Of a stretch of DNA of 64,000 nt, positions 52,510-62,523 are shown piece after piece. Source of the DNA: Acrasis kona (Eukaryota; Heterolobosea; Eutetramitea; Acrasida; Acrasidae); contig JAOPGA020000950.1 in assembly GCA_026419775.2 (NCBI GenBank), positions 82,457 through 146,456 on the forward strand. The letters are read 5' to 3'. The position numbers were made by a program, and so were the translations under genes. Position 1 is the first letter of the stretch; each line of letters opens with the position of its first letter. The notes below the pieces were generated by a model that was not told where the DNA came from, did not search any database, and worked only from the letters and a program-made list of their open reading frames with translations.

Positions 52510-53490
52510 TTTAATGTCTTATGGTCCAGGGCAGATCAAAGCACGTGGAGTTAAGTTCGCCTTCGAGAGAAACGACATCTATGTATGTATTGGAGATGGG
52601 TTCCAAGATGTCCTGGCAGTACCAAGGACTTGTAGGGAAACCACAGGTCTTAATCCACATTTAGAGTGGAGGGCATATAAACAAAATCTACATAATGTTT
52701 TGTTTACATAATCTACAGAAGAGAGGTGCACTTCAATCCGATAGTGGAGTTGTCAATTCCATCATCTTTTTAATCTCATTCTCTCTTTTCCTCTTTTAAG
52801 GTCCGTCCTCCACTCTATTTACAAGTGTTTGGCCACCTGGAATTCTTGCACCGCGCTTTGTTGGTTCAAAGAAACGTTTATCAATAGCTGGCCATCCTTT
52901 CAAATGAAGTGAGTGCACACCTCCTGGTCATCTTGCTTCCGTATGTGTTTGTTACTATTAGATAAAATTACTTCATGTCATCAATTGTTTTCATATTTGA
53001 GTGCGATATTGGTGTCAGCGTATTCATCTAGTCCGTTCGTTATGCATTATTTTTTTATGAAAACCTTTGTCGAGCTTTGAACGTATTTACAAAAGTTGGT
53101 TGAAATATTGGTCTTCTCGTTCAAATTAGCCAGATATTTGGATTCCCTGTATCTCCACTTTTTAAAATTCTTTGGGATGTGAACAATAAATAAGGTCCTA
53201 TGGAATACCTCAGCCACGGAGGCATTAATTTGATCCCTGACATAAGCTTTACCACCTCCAAGATTGCTGCCGATTGTCCAATTTGATGGTTGGGGACACC
53301 ATGCAAAACGTGACAGCTCTTCACGTCACCGAGTAGCGCGGACATACAATTAGATAAAATCGGTTAGCGGATATTGCGTTGACCATAACCGATCTCCTAT
53401 TTTCATCACAGTCTAATGTTAGATTAAGATCAAAGTCAAAGCAAAGAAAACAGGTCTAACCACACAGTTCAAACTAATAAATACGTACGA
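52510..53490. other. Gene-poor stretch with short open frames of unknown status
   Basis: Holds a 65-codon plus frame (52514-52711), a minus frame without ATG at ~52796-52927 (LKGWPAIDKRFFEPTKRGAR) and a minus frame 53121-53345. Each looks protein-like but none has partners, known domains or a complete gene structure. They may be exon relics of a mobile element associated with the tRNA-Ala repeats. Confidence 0.3.
53142..53186 (+). repeat. tRNA-Ala 3'-end repeat, copy 2 (truncated)
   Basis: Begins inside the T-loop (GATTCCCTGTATCTCCAC), keeps the T5 run and AAAATTCT, then an extra 6 bp before GTGAACAA. No D or anticodon arm precedes it, so it is a fragment. The order tRNA end plus fixed tail suggests a tRNA-derived SINE or a duplicated flank. 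Confidence 0.65.
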
Positions 53491-53492
53491 CT

Positions 53493-53714
53493 ATGATTTC
53501 AAGATTCCAACGAGCACTCAGAGCTAATAGTAGCGTATTTCAGGGATTTGAAAAGACCTCTTCTAGCTTCAAGATTCAACCGTTACAAGCAGCCAAGCTT
53601 ATGAGGCATGACAACGACAAGTCAGCTTTGAAGAATTTTGATTTTGAAAACAAGGCAGACAAGGATAACTTTATATGTAGGGATCAGAAAACAAATTCCT
53701 GGGGAGATATTTAA
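53493..53714 (+). CDS. Small orphan protein, 73 residues
   Basis: One open frame that starts MISRFQRALRANSSVFQGF, basic and amphipathic like a mitochondrial presequence, then turns polar and charged (DFENKADKDNFICRDQ) and ends NSWGDI. No domain recognised. It is followed by a short AT-rich 3' region with AATAAA near 53805. Length is small, so chance cannot be excluded. Confidence 0.35.
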   Translation: MISRFQRALRANSSVFQGFEKTSSSFKIQPLQAAKLMRHDNDKSALKNFDFENKADKDNFICRDQKTNSWGDI

Positions 53715-53895
53715 AAAGTTTGTCTTGACAAGACTTTATTGTAAATATGTATATGAAGACCGAAAGATTGATAACAAATTTTGTCCAAAACATCTGTATA
53801 GAAAAATAAATGTATTTTTGTGAACTTTAACCTACATTAAAATGTAGTAAGTTTTTCTACACAGTGGAATTTATAACTTTCCTTGACAAAAATAT

Positions 53896-53979
53896 CACGA
53901 AAAGGGGGAATCGAACCCCCAACCTTCCGCACCCAAAGCGGAAATCATACCAATGTCTAAAATTCTAGACCATTATCCC
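53896..53979 (-). tRNA. tRNA-Pro (UGG) with a 12-nt D-loop insertion
   Basis: Minus strand. Anticodon arm TCCGC-TTTGGGT-GCGGA (anticodon TGG), T-arm GGGGG-TTCGATT-CCCCC, D-arm GTCT..TGAT as in eukaryotic tRNA-Pro. After A14-G15 there is an insert AATTTTAGACAT before TGGTA, exactly where the tRNA-Lys insert sits. The acceptor stem is weaker: GGGATAA against TTTTCGT, with mismatches at 2:71 and 5:68 and G-T at 1:72. A T5 run follows. It could be functional after editing or a decaying copy. Confidence 0.8.
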
Positions 53980-54078
53980 ACTATAAATATAATTTAGCAT
54001 GTGTTTACTGTATATTTAAGCGCATTATAATAAAAAGTAATTTAGACACTATTATTAAGATTGTAATTAATTTTGATT

Positions 54079-54596
54079 ATGCCAGACCCAAGAATAGGGG
54101 TGGCTGTTCTTGTTGTGAAGGGAGATTGTTTACTTATAGGAAGGCGAACGGGCAGTCACGGATCTGGTACTCTGCAGGCACCAGGTGGACATCTTGAGTT
54201 TGGTGAAGAGTGGGAGGAATGTGCCAGGAGGGAATTATTAGAGGAGACTGGTTTGGTCTCGGATAGATATGAGTGCAAACTATTTCACGTAACGAATGAT
54301 ATTTTTGAGTCTGAGAATAAACACTACATAACATTATTCATGGTATGACTTGTTCATTATAATCATTGGGATGATATTTTAGAAAATTAAAGTAGACGAT
54401 AGCGTGGGAGATCCTAAGGTCTTGGAACCTGAGAAATGTGAATTTTGGAAATGGGTATGTTAACTTATTAACCCACATTTATGACATCTAGATGAATTGG
54501 AGGAATCTATATGAGAGCAGAGCTGATCACAAGTTTTTTAAACCGATAATTAATTTAATGCAAGACAAAGAAGTTGTTGATAGACTAACTGAATAA
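54079..54596 (+). CDS. NUDT15: NUDT15-like Nudix hydrolase
   Basis: Exons inferred: 54079-54342, 54383-54454, 54492-54596. About 145 residues. The Nudix box reads GGHLEFGEEWEECARRELLE followed by ETG (GX5EX7REUXEEXGU satisfied). Around it, VAVLVVKGDCLLIGRRTGSH, SGTLQAPGGH and the C-terminal EKCEFWKW-like end match NUDT15/MTH2. These enzymes hydrolyse nucleoside triphosphates such as oxidised or thio-dGTP. Both introns (40 and 37 bp) are required to reach the normal C-terminus. The middle exon is only 24 codons. Confidence 0.9.
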
Positions 54597-54902
54597 ACAA
54601 AACATTGTAAAAGGATTGGCCACGTTGTGTGAATACTTGAGGTACTTTAAAGCATAATTTTATATAACCATGTCAATTTGTTGAGACGGTATGATGTGGA
54701 CAGGGTTTTGTTTGTTGTTTGTTTGTAGTTGTTTAGCACGAACAACACAATAGCTAGGTCTGCTTTTTGTTTATAAGAAACAACAACACACTCCTGTCGA
54801 GTTGTCTTTTTGATTACAATCCGACGATTTTGTACTTGGTTGTTACCATTTTAGTCCCAACCAAAAACGTCAAATTATAATCTATATCAACCAACCCAAC
54901 AA
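54597..54902. other. Intergenic, probable promoter region
   Basis: About 300 bp. Contains GTTTGTTTGTTTG-type simple repeats near 54710-54730 and no coding text. Confidence 0.4.
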
Positions 54903-55234
54903 ATGGTAATGCTCATAGCTACACACAATATTCATCTATTTAGCTTCAAACACCTACACATGCTAGCCATAGTAACAGAAGTTTAGCATTCATGAAGGAG
55001 GCCCTACAGAAGGAGTCGATGTCACTTCAAAGAGATGCTTCAAGAGCAACAACTGTAAAATCACCAACAAAGCTAGAGGGTGTCACACCATTATACTATG
55101 ACAGCGTATCTATCCAGCCAAATAGGCTATCCCCATCTCCAACACGAAGCAGAAGTCCGCATGCCCGAAGGTCTACCATGCAAAGGGAGTTTTTTCACCA
55201 CTCAACTACTTCACCTTCAAAGAAGAGGAATTAA
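54903..55234 (+). CDS. Small basic orphan protein; intron directly after the ATG
   Basis: Exon 1 is the ATG itself (54903-54905), followed by a 38-bp GTAATG...TTTAG intron and exon 2 54944-55234. The product is about 97 residues, Ser/Arg/Lys/Pro-rich, with SPSPTRSRSPHARRS resembling Ser/Pro phosphorylation or RNA-binding tails, and basic end SPSKKRN. A simpler model starts at the ATG 54992 within exon 2. The frame remains open upstream to the acceptor, which supports the longer form. No family recognised. Confidence 0.45.
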
Positions 55235-55430
55235 ACATTAAAAGACAATTTGATACAATGTGAAAATTTCATTAACTTCTGTTACTTAGCAGGCACCATA
55301 TAGTACAGTTAAATAATCTCTTGACTTTCGATTTATTTAATTCATCTGCTTCCAACAATCTTATTGATTCAAGGACTGACTGGCACAATTGGTCGATTGA
55401 CCTAAATTGTAAACTAATGCTAAATACAAA

Positions 55431-56970
55431 ATGAATCCATCACGACCAATACCCCAAGCATCAGTAAAGAACCTTGTTCTTAGAAAAACTGCCTCGAAAT
55501 CCGAATTTACCATTGCCAAATTCAATAGGAAGCTTGACTTCACTACATTCACAAACCCAATTACACTAAGACAGAAGAATCTACAAGATGAAGAAGGTTC
55601 GCACCTATTAAATAGCATTATAATAACATGAAAAGCTGATCTTGCTGAAAGTAATTTTGAGGATATCGAGGATAAAAAACAGGCGAACAAGCCTGAGCAA
55701 TTCTACTCTGAAAAAGAAAAGGAAAAAATGGAGAGGGACGACCAATATGCTGCACAACGCAGACTCAAGCGCCTACAAAAAAAACAGGTTAGCATTCAAT
55801 TTCAATCTTGATCGTCAACAATCATAATAGGAGTTCATCATAGAGGATGCTTCTGGTAAATGTAGATTTGAAGGGGCAGCAGAGGCTACGCAGGAATCCA
55901 GATATGCACTCTTCATTACAAATGAAACTGGCGACGGTCTATACATGATACCAGTTACAAACCAATGGTTCCAATTCAAACCAAAGCCTAAGCAGGCAGC
56001 AAAATTTTCAACAGAATCAGCTGAAAAGTTCATGAATGACCGAGAAAAAAAATTACAAAAAAAATTAGAAAAGGCAGATACCATGGTGGCGCGTAATGAA
56101 GGAATCGACATGAACACTCTAACAGCTCTTCGTGCGGGAGGAAGAGGTCGCAAGAAGGTGAAGGAAGAAGCAGAATCCATGGATTACGAAGAGGAGTTTG
56201 CTGACGACGAAGATCAAATGCCAAGACTTTCAGAGAAGGAGATGGAATCATCAGACGACGAAGACGAACTGGCAAATGGACTCTTTGGAGATTCCGAAGA
56301 AAAAGTAAGTAATCAACTTGAGAAATGATTAACAAGTGGACAGTTATCAGAAAATGGAAAAATGCTGAAAAAGTTGTTAAAGAAGGAGGAAGATCCAGAC
56401 GCCGAGGATTCGGACGAAGAGGAGGAAAAGAAGGAAGAAAAACCGACCGCCGTCGACAACAAGGAAGAAAAAAAGAAGGATGCAAAAGCGGAGGAAAAAC
56501 CAACACTAGAAAAGAAGGACAAGAAGAAGGACGAAAAGAAAAAAAAGGAAAAAAAGTCAACGCCTTCTTCACCAGCTCCCGACGCAGCAGCAACAACAAC
56601 AACAACCACTCCTCCAGCAACCAACAACGTGCCAAGTGCAGTCAAACAAGAAAAAAAGAAAACATCTTCTCCAGATGGATCCACCTCTTCCAAGAAACGC
56701 AGCAGAGAAGAGTCGGCAAAGGAAAAGAAACCAAAGAAACAAAAAGTAGAAGACGTTCCAGAGTCAAGACTCAAGGAAGAGGTCATTAAGATTTTACAAG
56801 CGAGAGGCCCGATAAGAGCCAAAGAAATGATTTCGTTGTTCATTACAAACATCAAAAGAGAACCAGAAGAGAAGAAGACGAGATATGCACTTTTCGGAGC
56901 CATCTTGAAGGAAGTTGCGGAGGTTCAAGAAATCAACAGTGAAAAATATGTAGTATTAAAAAAAAAGTAG
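55431..56970 (+). CDS. GTF2F1: TFIIF alpha subunit (RAP74)
   Basis: Exons inferred: 55431-55596, 55636-55787, 55831-56304, 56344-56970. About 470 residues. TFIIF binds RNA polymerase II and aids initiation. The N-terminal dimerisation domain is split by the introns; exon 3 carries EFIIEDASGKCRFEGAAE, ESRYALFITNETGDGLYMIP and VTNQWFQFKP, the RAP74 signature (compare YPVAxWYNFxP). The middle is Glu/Lys-rich, as in all RAP74 proteins, with several acidic and basic tracts. The C-terminal winged helix is VPESRLKEEVIKILQARGPI through YVVLKKK. Each exon joins in frame. Confidence 0.92.
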
Positions 56971-56984
56971 ATTAATGTGTTTGT

Positions 56985-57854
56985 TTATAAAAAGTAATCC
57001 GGCCAGACAAAATCAAAGTTATACAATGTAAGCGTTGAAGATGCGTTTTCTGTTTGTGTATGTTGTTCCGTAGTGTGAGTTATGGTGAGCGGTGGTGTGT
57101 TGTCGATCTTTACGTATTCGTTGAAACTCAATTGTTGAAGAAGGATTTCTCTGCTAACGTCGGTGAACTTGTAATTACATGGGAAGCCTTTTTCTAGTTT
57201 GATTGAGTTGATTTCTGCTTCCTTTGAACGTTTGATTTGATTTTGATCTGTACAGCAACGCGGCGAGAATGTTTTTAAAGGTGGTTCCTCTTCGCATTCA
57301 CTGTCTTGGCTATCGCACCTGACGCGCTTCAGGCCCGGTCTGATTGTAGGCTTCTTGGCTTTTATTATGAATGGCGGCGACGTCATGGTACACATTAGAG
57401 ACCCTTCCTGAGCTAGCCGAAGCGACACTTTTAATCTGAATTTCTTGTTGTCATGTTTAAATGAGCAAACATTGAACTGGAATGTGTTTAATCTGGTGTC
57501 TTTAACTTTGGATCCTCTCCATGCACACTTTGGTTTGAAAGTAACGATTTTTTGGTTTAGTGGAGGAGTGGTTCCTTCGTCCAACTCCATTCCGTCTTCG
57601 AACAGCAGTGTGACCTCGGACTGTATTAGTGGTGCGGTTTTGAGTTTGGTTTCGTCGTACAAACAGCATATTAGTGAGTTGTACTTGTATGGATACTTGT
57701 ACCACACGCTGGCGAATTCGTCGGAGAAGTTCTCTTTGCGCTTCTTAAATGACTTGAATTTAGGCATGGAAATGGACCATAGGTGCTTAGACAATAAGTC
57801 TCCGCTTCCTATCCAATTCAAAGACCAAGTACCACCTAGATATTCAGTACACAT
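56985..57854 (-). CDS. Orphan protein, possibly an Ig-fold DNA-binding factor
   Basis: Single exon, 289 residues. Residues ~40-170 look like a beta sandwich: WYKYPYKYNSLICCLYDETK, APLIQSEVTLLFEDGMELD, FQFNVCSFKHDNKKFRLKVS and ending CTMTSPPFIIKAKK. The run of strands followed by SPPFIIKAKKP is reminiscent of p53/Rel/NDT80-type DNA-binding domains, where a similar phrase closes the domain. This is only an impression. The C-terminal half is charged and Cys/Ser-rich. The start could be 57854 (MCTEYLGGTW) or a later MPKFKSFKKR. The stop is 14 bp from the TFIIF alpha stop. Confidence 0.5.
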   Translation of the reverse strand: MCTEYLGGTWSLNWIGSGDLLSKHLWSISMPKFKSFKKRKENFSDEFASVWYKYPYKYNSLICCLYDETKLKTAPLIQSEVTLLFEDGMELDEGTTPPLNQKIVTFKPKCAWRGSKVKDTRLNTFQFNVCSFKHDNKKFRLKVSLRLAQEGSLMCTMTSPPFIIKAKKPTIRPGLKRVRCDSQDSECEEEPPLKTFSPRCCTDQNQIKRSKEAEINSIKLEKGFPCNYKFTDVSREILLQQLSFNEYVKIDNTPPLTITHTTEQHTQTENASSTLTLYNFDFVWPDYFL

Positions 57855-58000
57855 GGCTGTGGGAGTGTACTTTGTTTCCTATCAAGACTGCGTTCATTTT
57901 GAACAACTACATGGCCTTTTTTGGTAGAATAACAAATGTTCGTCCGAACCATAAATAGTAACTAACGAAATGTTCACATCATAGTTCAGTTTTTATATTA

Positions 58001-58337
58001 TTATAAGACTTGGTTTTTGAATTCGTCAAAGCTTATCAGGCCATCCTCGTCAAAATCTATTTTTAGGGTCGTGGTTGTTATGACCGTCTTACCTGCATGC
58101 CTGATCATATCTTCTGCCTCCTCCACAGATATGCCCTCGTCTAGAAAGGCGAGCATAGTTCTCATCTCTTGGACGTCCAACTTTCCGTCTTTGTTCGCAT
58201 CTAAAAGTTAGGGCGTTGAGTGCATCTTCACATACCAAATTGATTAAATACAGCCTTGGCTATCTCAAGCGAATCTCGCGAGGCATTTTTTTCTTTCTTC
58301 CTCAGTTGCTTTGCCCACACTTCTTGTTCGGTGCTCA
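58001..58337 (-). CDS. Small two-EF-hand calcium-binding protein
   Basis: Exons inferred: 58237-58337 (end at about 58236), 58093-58200, 58001-58056. About 88 residues. Loop 1 is DANKDGKLDVQE with ligands at positions 1, 3, 5, 9 and 12. Loop 2, formed only after splicing, is DFDEDGLISFDE with ligands at 1, 3, 5 and 12. Without the second intron (36 bp) the second loop would be preceded by a non-family insert. The short helix between them (LDEGISVEEAEDMI) is as in calmodulin-like proteins. Half the size of calmodulin. It would bind Ca2+ and a target helix in the cytosol. This gene was too split to show as one open frame. Confidence 0.8.
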
Positions 58338-58401
58338 TTTTCAAAACAAGTGTCAAATGTCAAACAAATTATTACAAAATTGATTTATTAAAGTTTACTA
58401 T

Positions 58402-59166
58402 TCATTGTTCATATTGTACAAAAACCTCCCTATCAATCCGACTGTATTTCCCACTATAATCAATGCTGACGCAATAATCCACAATATGCTTACCGAGTAC
58501 ATTGAGTGAGGGATCGTTTGCTGTGAAAACAAAAGTACCAATGCTAAACACCACACATACCGTTGGGAACAACACTGCTGCTATACTTAAACCAGTGAGA
58601 CCTATCGTCTGTTTCGTGCTGCCTTTGCTCTCGTACCTTATGCCCTGAACCAGCGCTACCGCACTCATGAAAAGTGCAGATGCCAAGTAAAACACTGCAC
58701 CTACATCCCACACGATGCGAGAAGCAAAAAAGTTATAGGACAGATAAAGTCCCGCTCCAACTATAAAGATTGTCCCTCCCACTATTTGTCCGCAGATCCC
58801 AATAATGTTGAGCAGTATCGCTTTTTGTTTGTACATGCGATATGCTATTGACGCTGATATAACGTTGAATATTGGACCTACTGTGAAAAAAATGTTTCCA
58901 AACATGAACAGTATCCCGCTAACTATAATATTTGAGTCCATCGCGAATATGGAACCTAACAAGAAGCAAATCGCGGCCACGATAGTGAACACGTCACCTA
59001 GTACTCTCGTTATTGAAATTGCTATATCGTAGTGTTTCTTTGTTTCGTTTGACTTGCTTTTATTACATGTGCTTTCACTCTCATGTGTCCCTGGAGACTC
59101 CATGTCCAATGTTACTGTTGTCGACGAGAAAGTCGGTTCGCAGTGTTCCCCATTACCTTTTTCCAT
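58402..59166 (-). CDS. Six-helix membrane protein, YrhK-like, copy A
   Basis: Single exon, 254 residues. A polar N-terminal tail of ~45 residues precedes about six membrane segments. Repeated text includes FLLGSIFAMDSNIIVSGILF followed by MFGNIFFTVG and IVGGTIFIVGAGLYLSYNFF, giving a paired-helix (two-helix repeat) pattern as in YrhK-like domains. The tail ends with a cytosolic segment of ~25 residues. Function unknown. A similar protein lies at 60503-61333. Confidence 0.6.
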   Translation of the reverse strand: MEKGNGEHCEPTFSSTTVTLDMESPGTHESESTCNKSKSNETKKHYDIAISITRVLGDVFTIVAAICFLLGSIFAMDSNIIVSGILFMFGNIFFTVGPIFNVISASIAYRMYKQKAILLNIIGICGQIVGGTIFIVGAGLYLSYNFFASRIVWDVGAVFYLASALFMSAVALVQGIRYESKGSTKQTIGLTGLSIAAVLFPTVCVVFSIGTFVFTANDPSLNVLGKHIVDYCVSIDYSGKYSRIDREVFVQYEQ

Positions 59167-59561
59167 GTTTTATCAAAATCAATGTTCACTTTCCTAATCC
59201 TTTTAAACTAGAAGCTAAAAATAGAAAAAATTACCCCACTTCAATCAAGTGCCTGGCACAAAAGTTTAAAAGACAGCAAAGGGCAAATTAAGGTGAGGCA
59301 AAGGTCGTGAAGAACTCAAGTTGCCTTTTTTATTGTTTCAACAGCTACCCACTAATCTCCGCGGACTTGAAAGGCTTTTGCACTGTTTTTGATGGTCAAG
59401 TTCGGGGATCATCTCCCCATATTTCGGTGAGACAATGCAAATTCCTTTATTAGCTGTTAAACTTCATAATGAAATGTTTGAAGATTAAAGAGTGGGATTT
59501 ATAAGTAAAGGATTTCTAAACGTCTTTCTTCTGCTTCCTGATGTCATAGAATGTATCTAAA

Positions 59562-60348
59562 ATGAAGTTGATTGTAATTAAACCAGTTTCCATGAATTCA
59601 TGAAGAACTCTGGATAGACGCATTTCAGAATCAACTTTGGATGCAGCTACTCATATTAACAAACAGGGGAACTTGTAAATCTTTCAAATCATTAAACGAA
59701 GAGATCAAACTTAGTAGTCGCAGGTTGCAAACCACACAAAAGCCAAACTACAAGCAGGTTGCAGCAATTGAAATCAGAGGAAAATATGTAAAATCAAAAA
59801 ACATTATAGACGATGACGTAATAGGTTGCATGAAGGATCAACTTTCACTTCGAATGCAAACAATACAAAAACAGCCCGAGTACCACACTTGTCTCAATAT
59901 ATACGCACATGATGGCACATTTGGATTAATTCCAACAGGATTCGTTCCGATGGAAATCAAAAAGGCCATGATAAGAGCTCCTCAGCTTGTAGATATCTTA
60001 CAAGATTATCTATCAATACACACTGAGTGCGCCGCCATAAAATTAAGAGTTTGTTTTAGTGGTTGCACTTTTGAACAAGTAGCATATGGCGAACTTGTTA
60101 AAATAGGTTTACAAAGGTTAATGTTCAGTTCAAAGATACTCCAGAGAGAAATTGTGGTGCATGCGAGTAACGGTTGGTCTATATTGGCAAAGAGACCAGA
60201 CAACGTTTGGGTGCATCGAGTTTTACCTGCAACGCAGGATTTGTTTCATATTGTGTTGAATACTGGTGGTGTTGATAATGAGTTGGTGTTTAAACACGCG
60301 ATGGGCAGTGAGGAGGGTAAACCAAAATGGATTGCGACCAAAATTTGA
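59562..60348 (+). CDS. Orphan protein of about 240 residues
   Basis: Main frame 59628-60348; exon 1 59562-59573 (MKLI) joined through a 54-bp intron is possible, otherwise the start is 59641 (MQLLILTNRG). The product is soluble-looking. Blocks include AAIEIRGKYVKSKNIIDDDV, YHTCLNIYAHDGTFGLIPTG and VHASNGWSILAKRPDNVWVH. No family recognised. It sits between the two YrhK-like membrane genes but on the opposite strand. Confidence 0.55.
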
Positions 60349-60502
60349 AGTTTGAGTGTTGACTCCGAAATAAAATGTTATTTACTTTTTATTACATTTT
60401 TACAAACGTTGTTGTAAAGGATATTGTGTGGATGATCATGACCCGTTGTGATGTAATGCAAATAACATTCTTATGGAACAAAATTAGATTATTTATTTAC
60501 AT

Positions 60503-61333
60503 TTATCTACGTGCAGCAATTTGCAACAAACCGGCAATTAGGTACAATGAACCAGCGATGACCCACAAGACACCAGCCTCAGTTTGGAATGATCTGCTAA
60601 AGAAAGTTCTTAGGAAACTAGTCCATGCAATAGCACCTAACAACAATAGAACTGAAGCGACAGTATACATGACTGTTGCGATACCGTTCAAATATAAACT
60701 AGAGATTAAACTCTTTGGTGCGACTTCAAATGTAGTAGCATCATTTGTGCGGTTGGTCAAGTTTCCCATGTAGGTGTGATACAAGTAAATACCATCGACA
60801 ATGGCTGCATAGTTGCGAATCAAAAAGTAGGCAAGGATTAGTGATGAACCAATTATCCAAATAATGGTTCCAGCGTTGAAAGTGTCAAATCTATCCGTTC
60901 CAGATAACCATAAAGCGGCACCGATAATCATCAAGATGCTTCCCAAAAAGAATGCAATGCTTCCCGTAATGTTCAAAAAGTGATAAGGAGTTCTAGAGTT
61001 CTTATTTCCGAGGTCAATTCCTCCAATGAATGCGAACACTGATGCCAACGTGAATAATGAAAAGGCAATGATCCACAAGACACCACTTGCAACGTAGTGG
61101 TATCCGAAATCTGCTAAGCTGATGGCGGCCCCGACTAAAAGTAAAACGCCACCAATAAACATTGATATTCCCATTAGGGCACCCATTATTTGTGATAAAA
61201 TTTGTGATTTTGCTGCGACTGGTGCTGCATATGCAGTTTGTGTGACTGTTGTTTGTGTGATTGTGGATGCACCTGGTCCGTCTAGAACTTTTGTTGGTGC
61301 GGTTGTTGGTAGTAGTGTGTTTGCTGTTGACAT
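60503..61333 (-). CDS. Six-helix membrane protein, YrhK-like, copy B
   Basis: Single exon; start at 61333 (MSTANTLLPT). 276 residues. A Thr/Ala-rich tail precedes about six helices arranged as three two-helix repeats with recurring text: GGVLLLVGAAISLADFGY..SGVLWIIAFSLF, GSILMIIGAALWLSGTDRF..GTIIWIIGSSLIL and SVLLLLGAIAWTSFLR..GVLWVIAGSLYL. This internal repeat (GSxxxxGAxxW..xxxLWIIGS) is the YrhK-like pattern. Role unknown; perhaps a membrane stress protein. Compare copy A at 58402. Confidence 0.65.
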   Translation of the reverse strand: MSTANTLLPTTAPTKVLDGPGASTITQTTVTQTAYAAPVAAKSQILSQIMGALMGISMFIGGVLLLVGAAISLADFGYHYVASGVLWIIAFSLFTLASVFAFIGGIDLGNKNSRTPYHFLNITGSIAFFLGSILMIIGAALWLSGTDRFDTFNAGTIIWIIGSSLILAYFLIRNYAAIVDGIYLYHTYMGNLTNRTNDATTFEVAPKSLISSLYLNGIATVMYTVASVLLLLGAIAWTSFLRTFFSRSFQTEAGVLWVIAGSLYLIAGLLQIAARR

Positions 61334-61491
61334 TTTGTTTTTGTTGTGGTAAAGATAATTTGTTTTGCTTTTATATGTCCAATCTAAAAATATAATCAAC
61401 TATAAATATCATTTAAAGTGCTATATCTTACAAAATATCTTCTAGATTTTGAACTTGATTTGTTCGCTCTAGTTCCAACCCAACCCTACCA

Positions 61492-62523
61492 ATGAACAAT
61501 CTTGCAGAGCAAAGTAAAGAGCGTGGTAACAAATTGTTTCAAGAAAGAAGGTATGAACAAGCTATTGCAGAATATATTGGCGCCATAGAACTTGATGGAA
61601 CAAATCCTGTCTATTACTCAAACATGTGAGAGATGACCTATTAATTCATGCTAATGTACCAATAGAGCCGCCGCTTATGTTAATGTCGGTAACTATGACA
61701 ATGCAATCAATTACTGCAAGATGGCAATTTCAAAGTGTGATGCATTTCATAAAGCTCACGCACGAATGGGAAAGATTTATTGTGATAAAAAAATGTTTCA
61801 TCAATCTCTTACTTGTTATGAACTAGCCCTCAAGCACGATCCACACAGTGCGAACTACAAAAAACAAATCGACACATTAAAATCCGAGTGCAACTCCCAA
61901 CAAAAAGTCAAGGAACTTTTCGATCTTCAAATGAAATTAAGAACAGAGAAGGAGGATATTGAGAGAAGGATGGAGGCGAACAAAACATTAAGACAGGCCC
62001 GCACTTATGATTGTTTTCAAAGAGGAAAATGCAAGGATGAATTAATAAAGATTAATGAAACCAGGTATAGGGATACGCGGAGATGTAAACCTCTTACATT
62101 CAGAATTAAAGTAAATGAGTTCTATGCCGCTGTTCGTCCAATTCGTACCATTGTTCTTAACCATGACTTTACTTTCACACATGATGCATCTTTTGACATA
62201 TTCAACCGTAAGCCTTTGTAATTATTTTTAAAACATCACTGACTGTCATCTTAGTTGATGGCTTCTTTTTTGTAAGCAGCAGCACTATTGATTACGATGT
62301 TTTGACAATGTACCCTGCAAGGGGTCATATTTACAAAGTTAGAATCTTGGGGAAACTAACAACACCCAAAATGGCCATCTTGATGGATTATGAAGAAGAG
62401 ATTGACCAGTTGCATGTCGATACAAATGTAGGCGATTCTTTTATTGAGAATTCGAATTTTAGTACTTTAATATATTTAAATCTTCAACTCCAAAAGCATG
62501 TTGATATATCAATATTAATCTAA
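61492..62523 (+). CDS. TPR protein (SGT-like N-terminus)
   Basis: Exons inferred: 61492-61625, 61666-62207, 62255-62523. About 310 residues. The first ~110 residues contain three TPRs: KERGNKLFQERRYEQAIAEY, AAYVNVGNYDNAINYCKMAI and MGKIYCDKKMFHQSLTCYEL, the last followed by ALKHDP. This is the co-chaperone TPR seen in SGT and related proteins, which bind Hsp70/Hsp90 tails. A coiled segment follows (FDLQMKLRTEKEDIERRME), then a C-terminal domain starting RYRDTRRCKPLTFRIKVNEF that I do not recognise. No SGT-type Gln/Pro-rich end is present. Confidence 0.75.

Noticed and set aside
56030-56903. Two long minus-strand frames rich in Phe/Leu/Ser.
   Set aside because: Shadows of the Lys/Glu-rich TFIIF alpha coding region.
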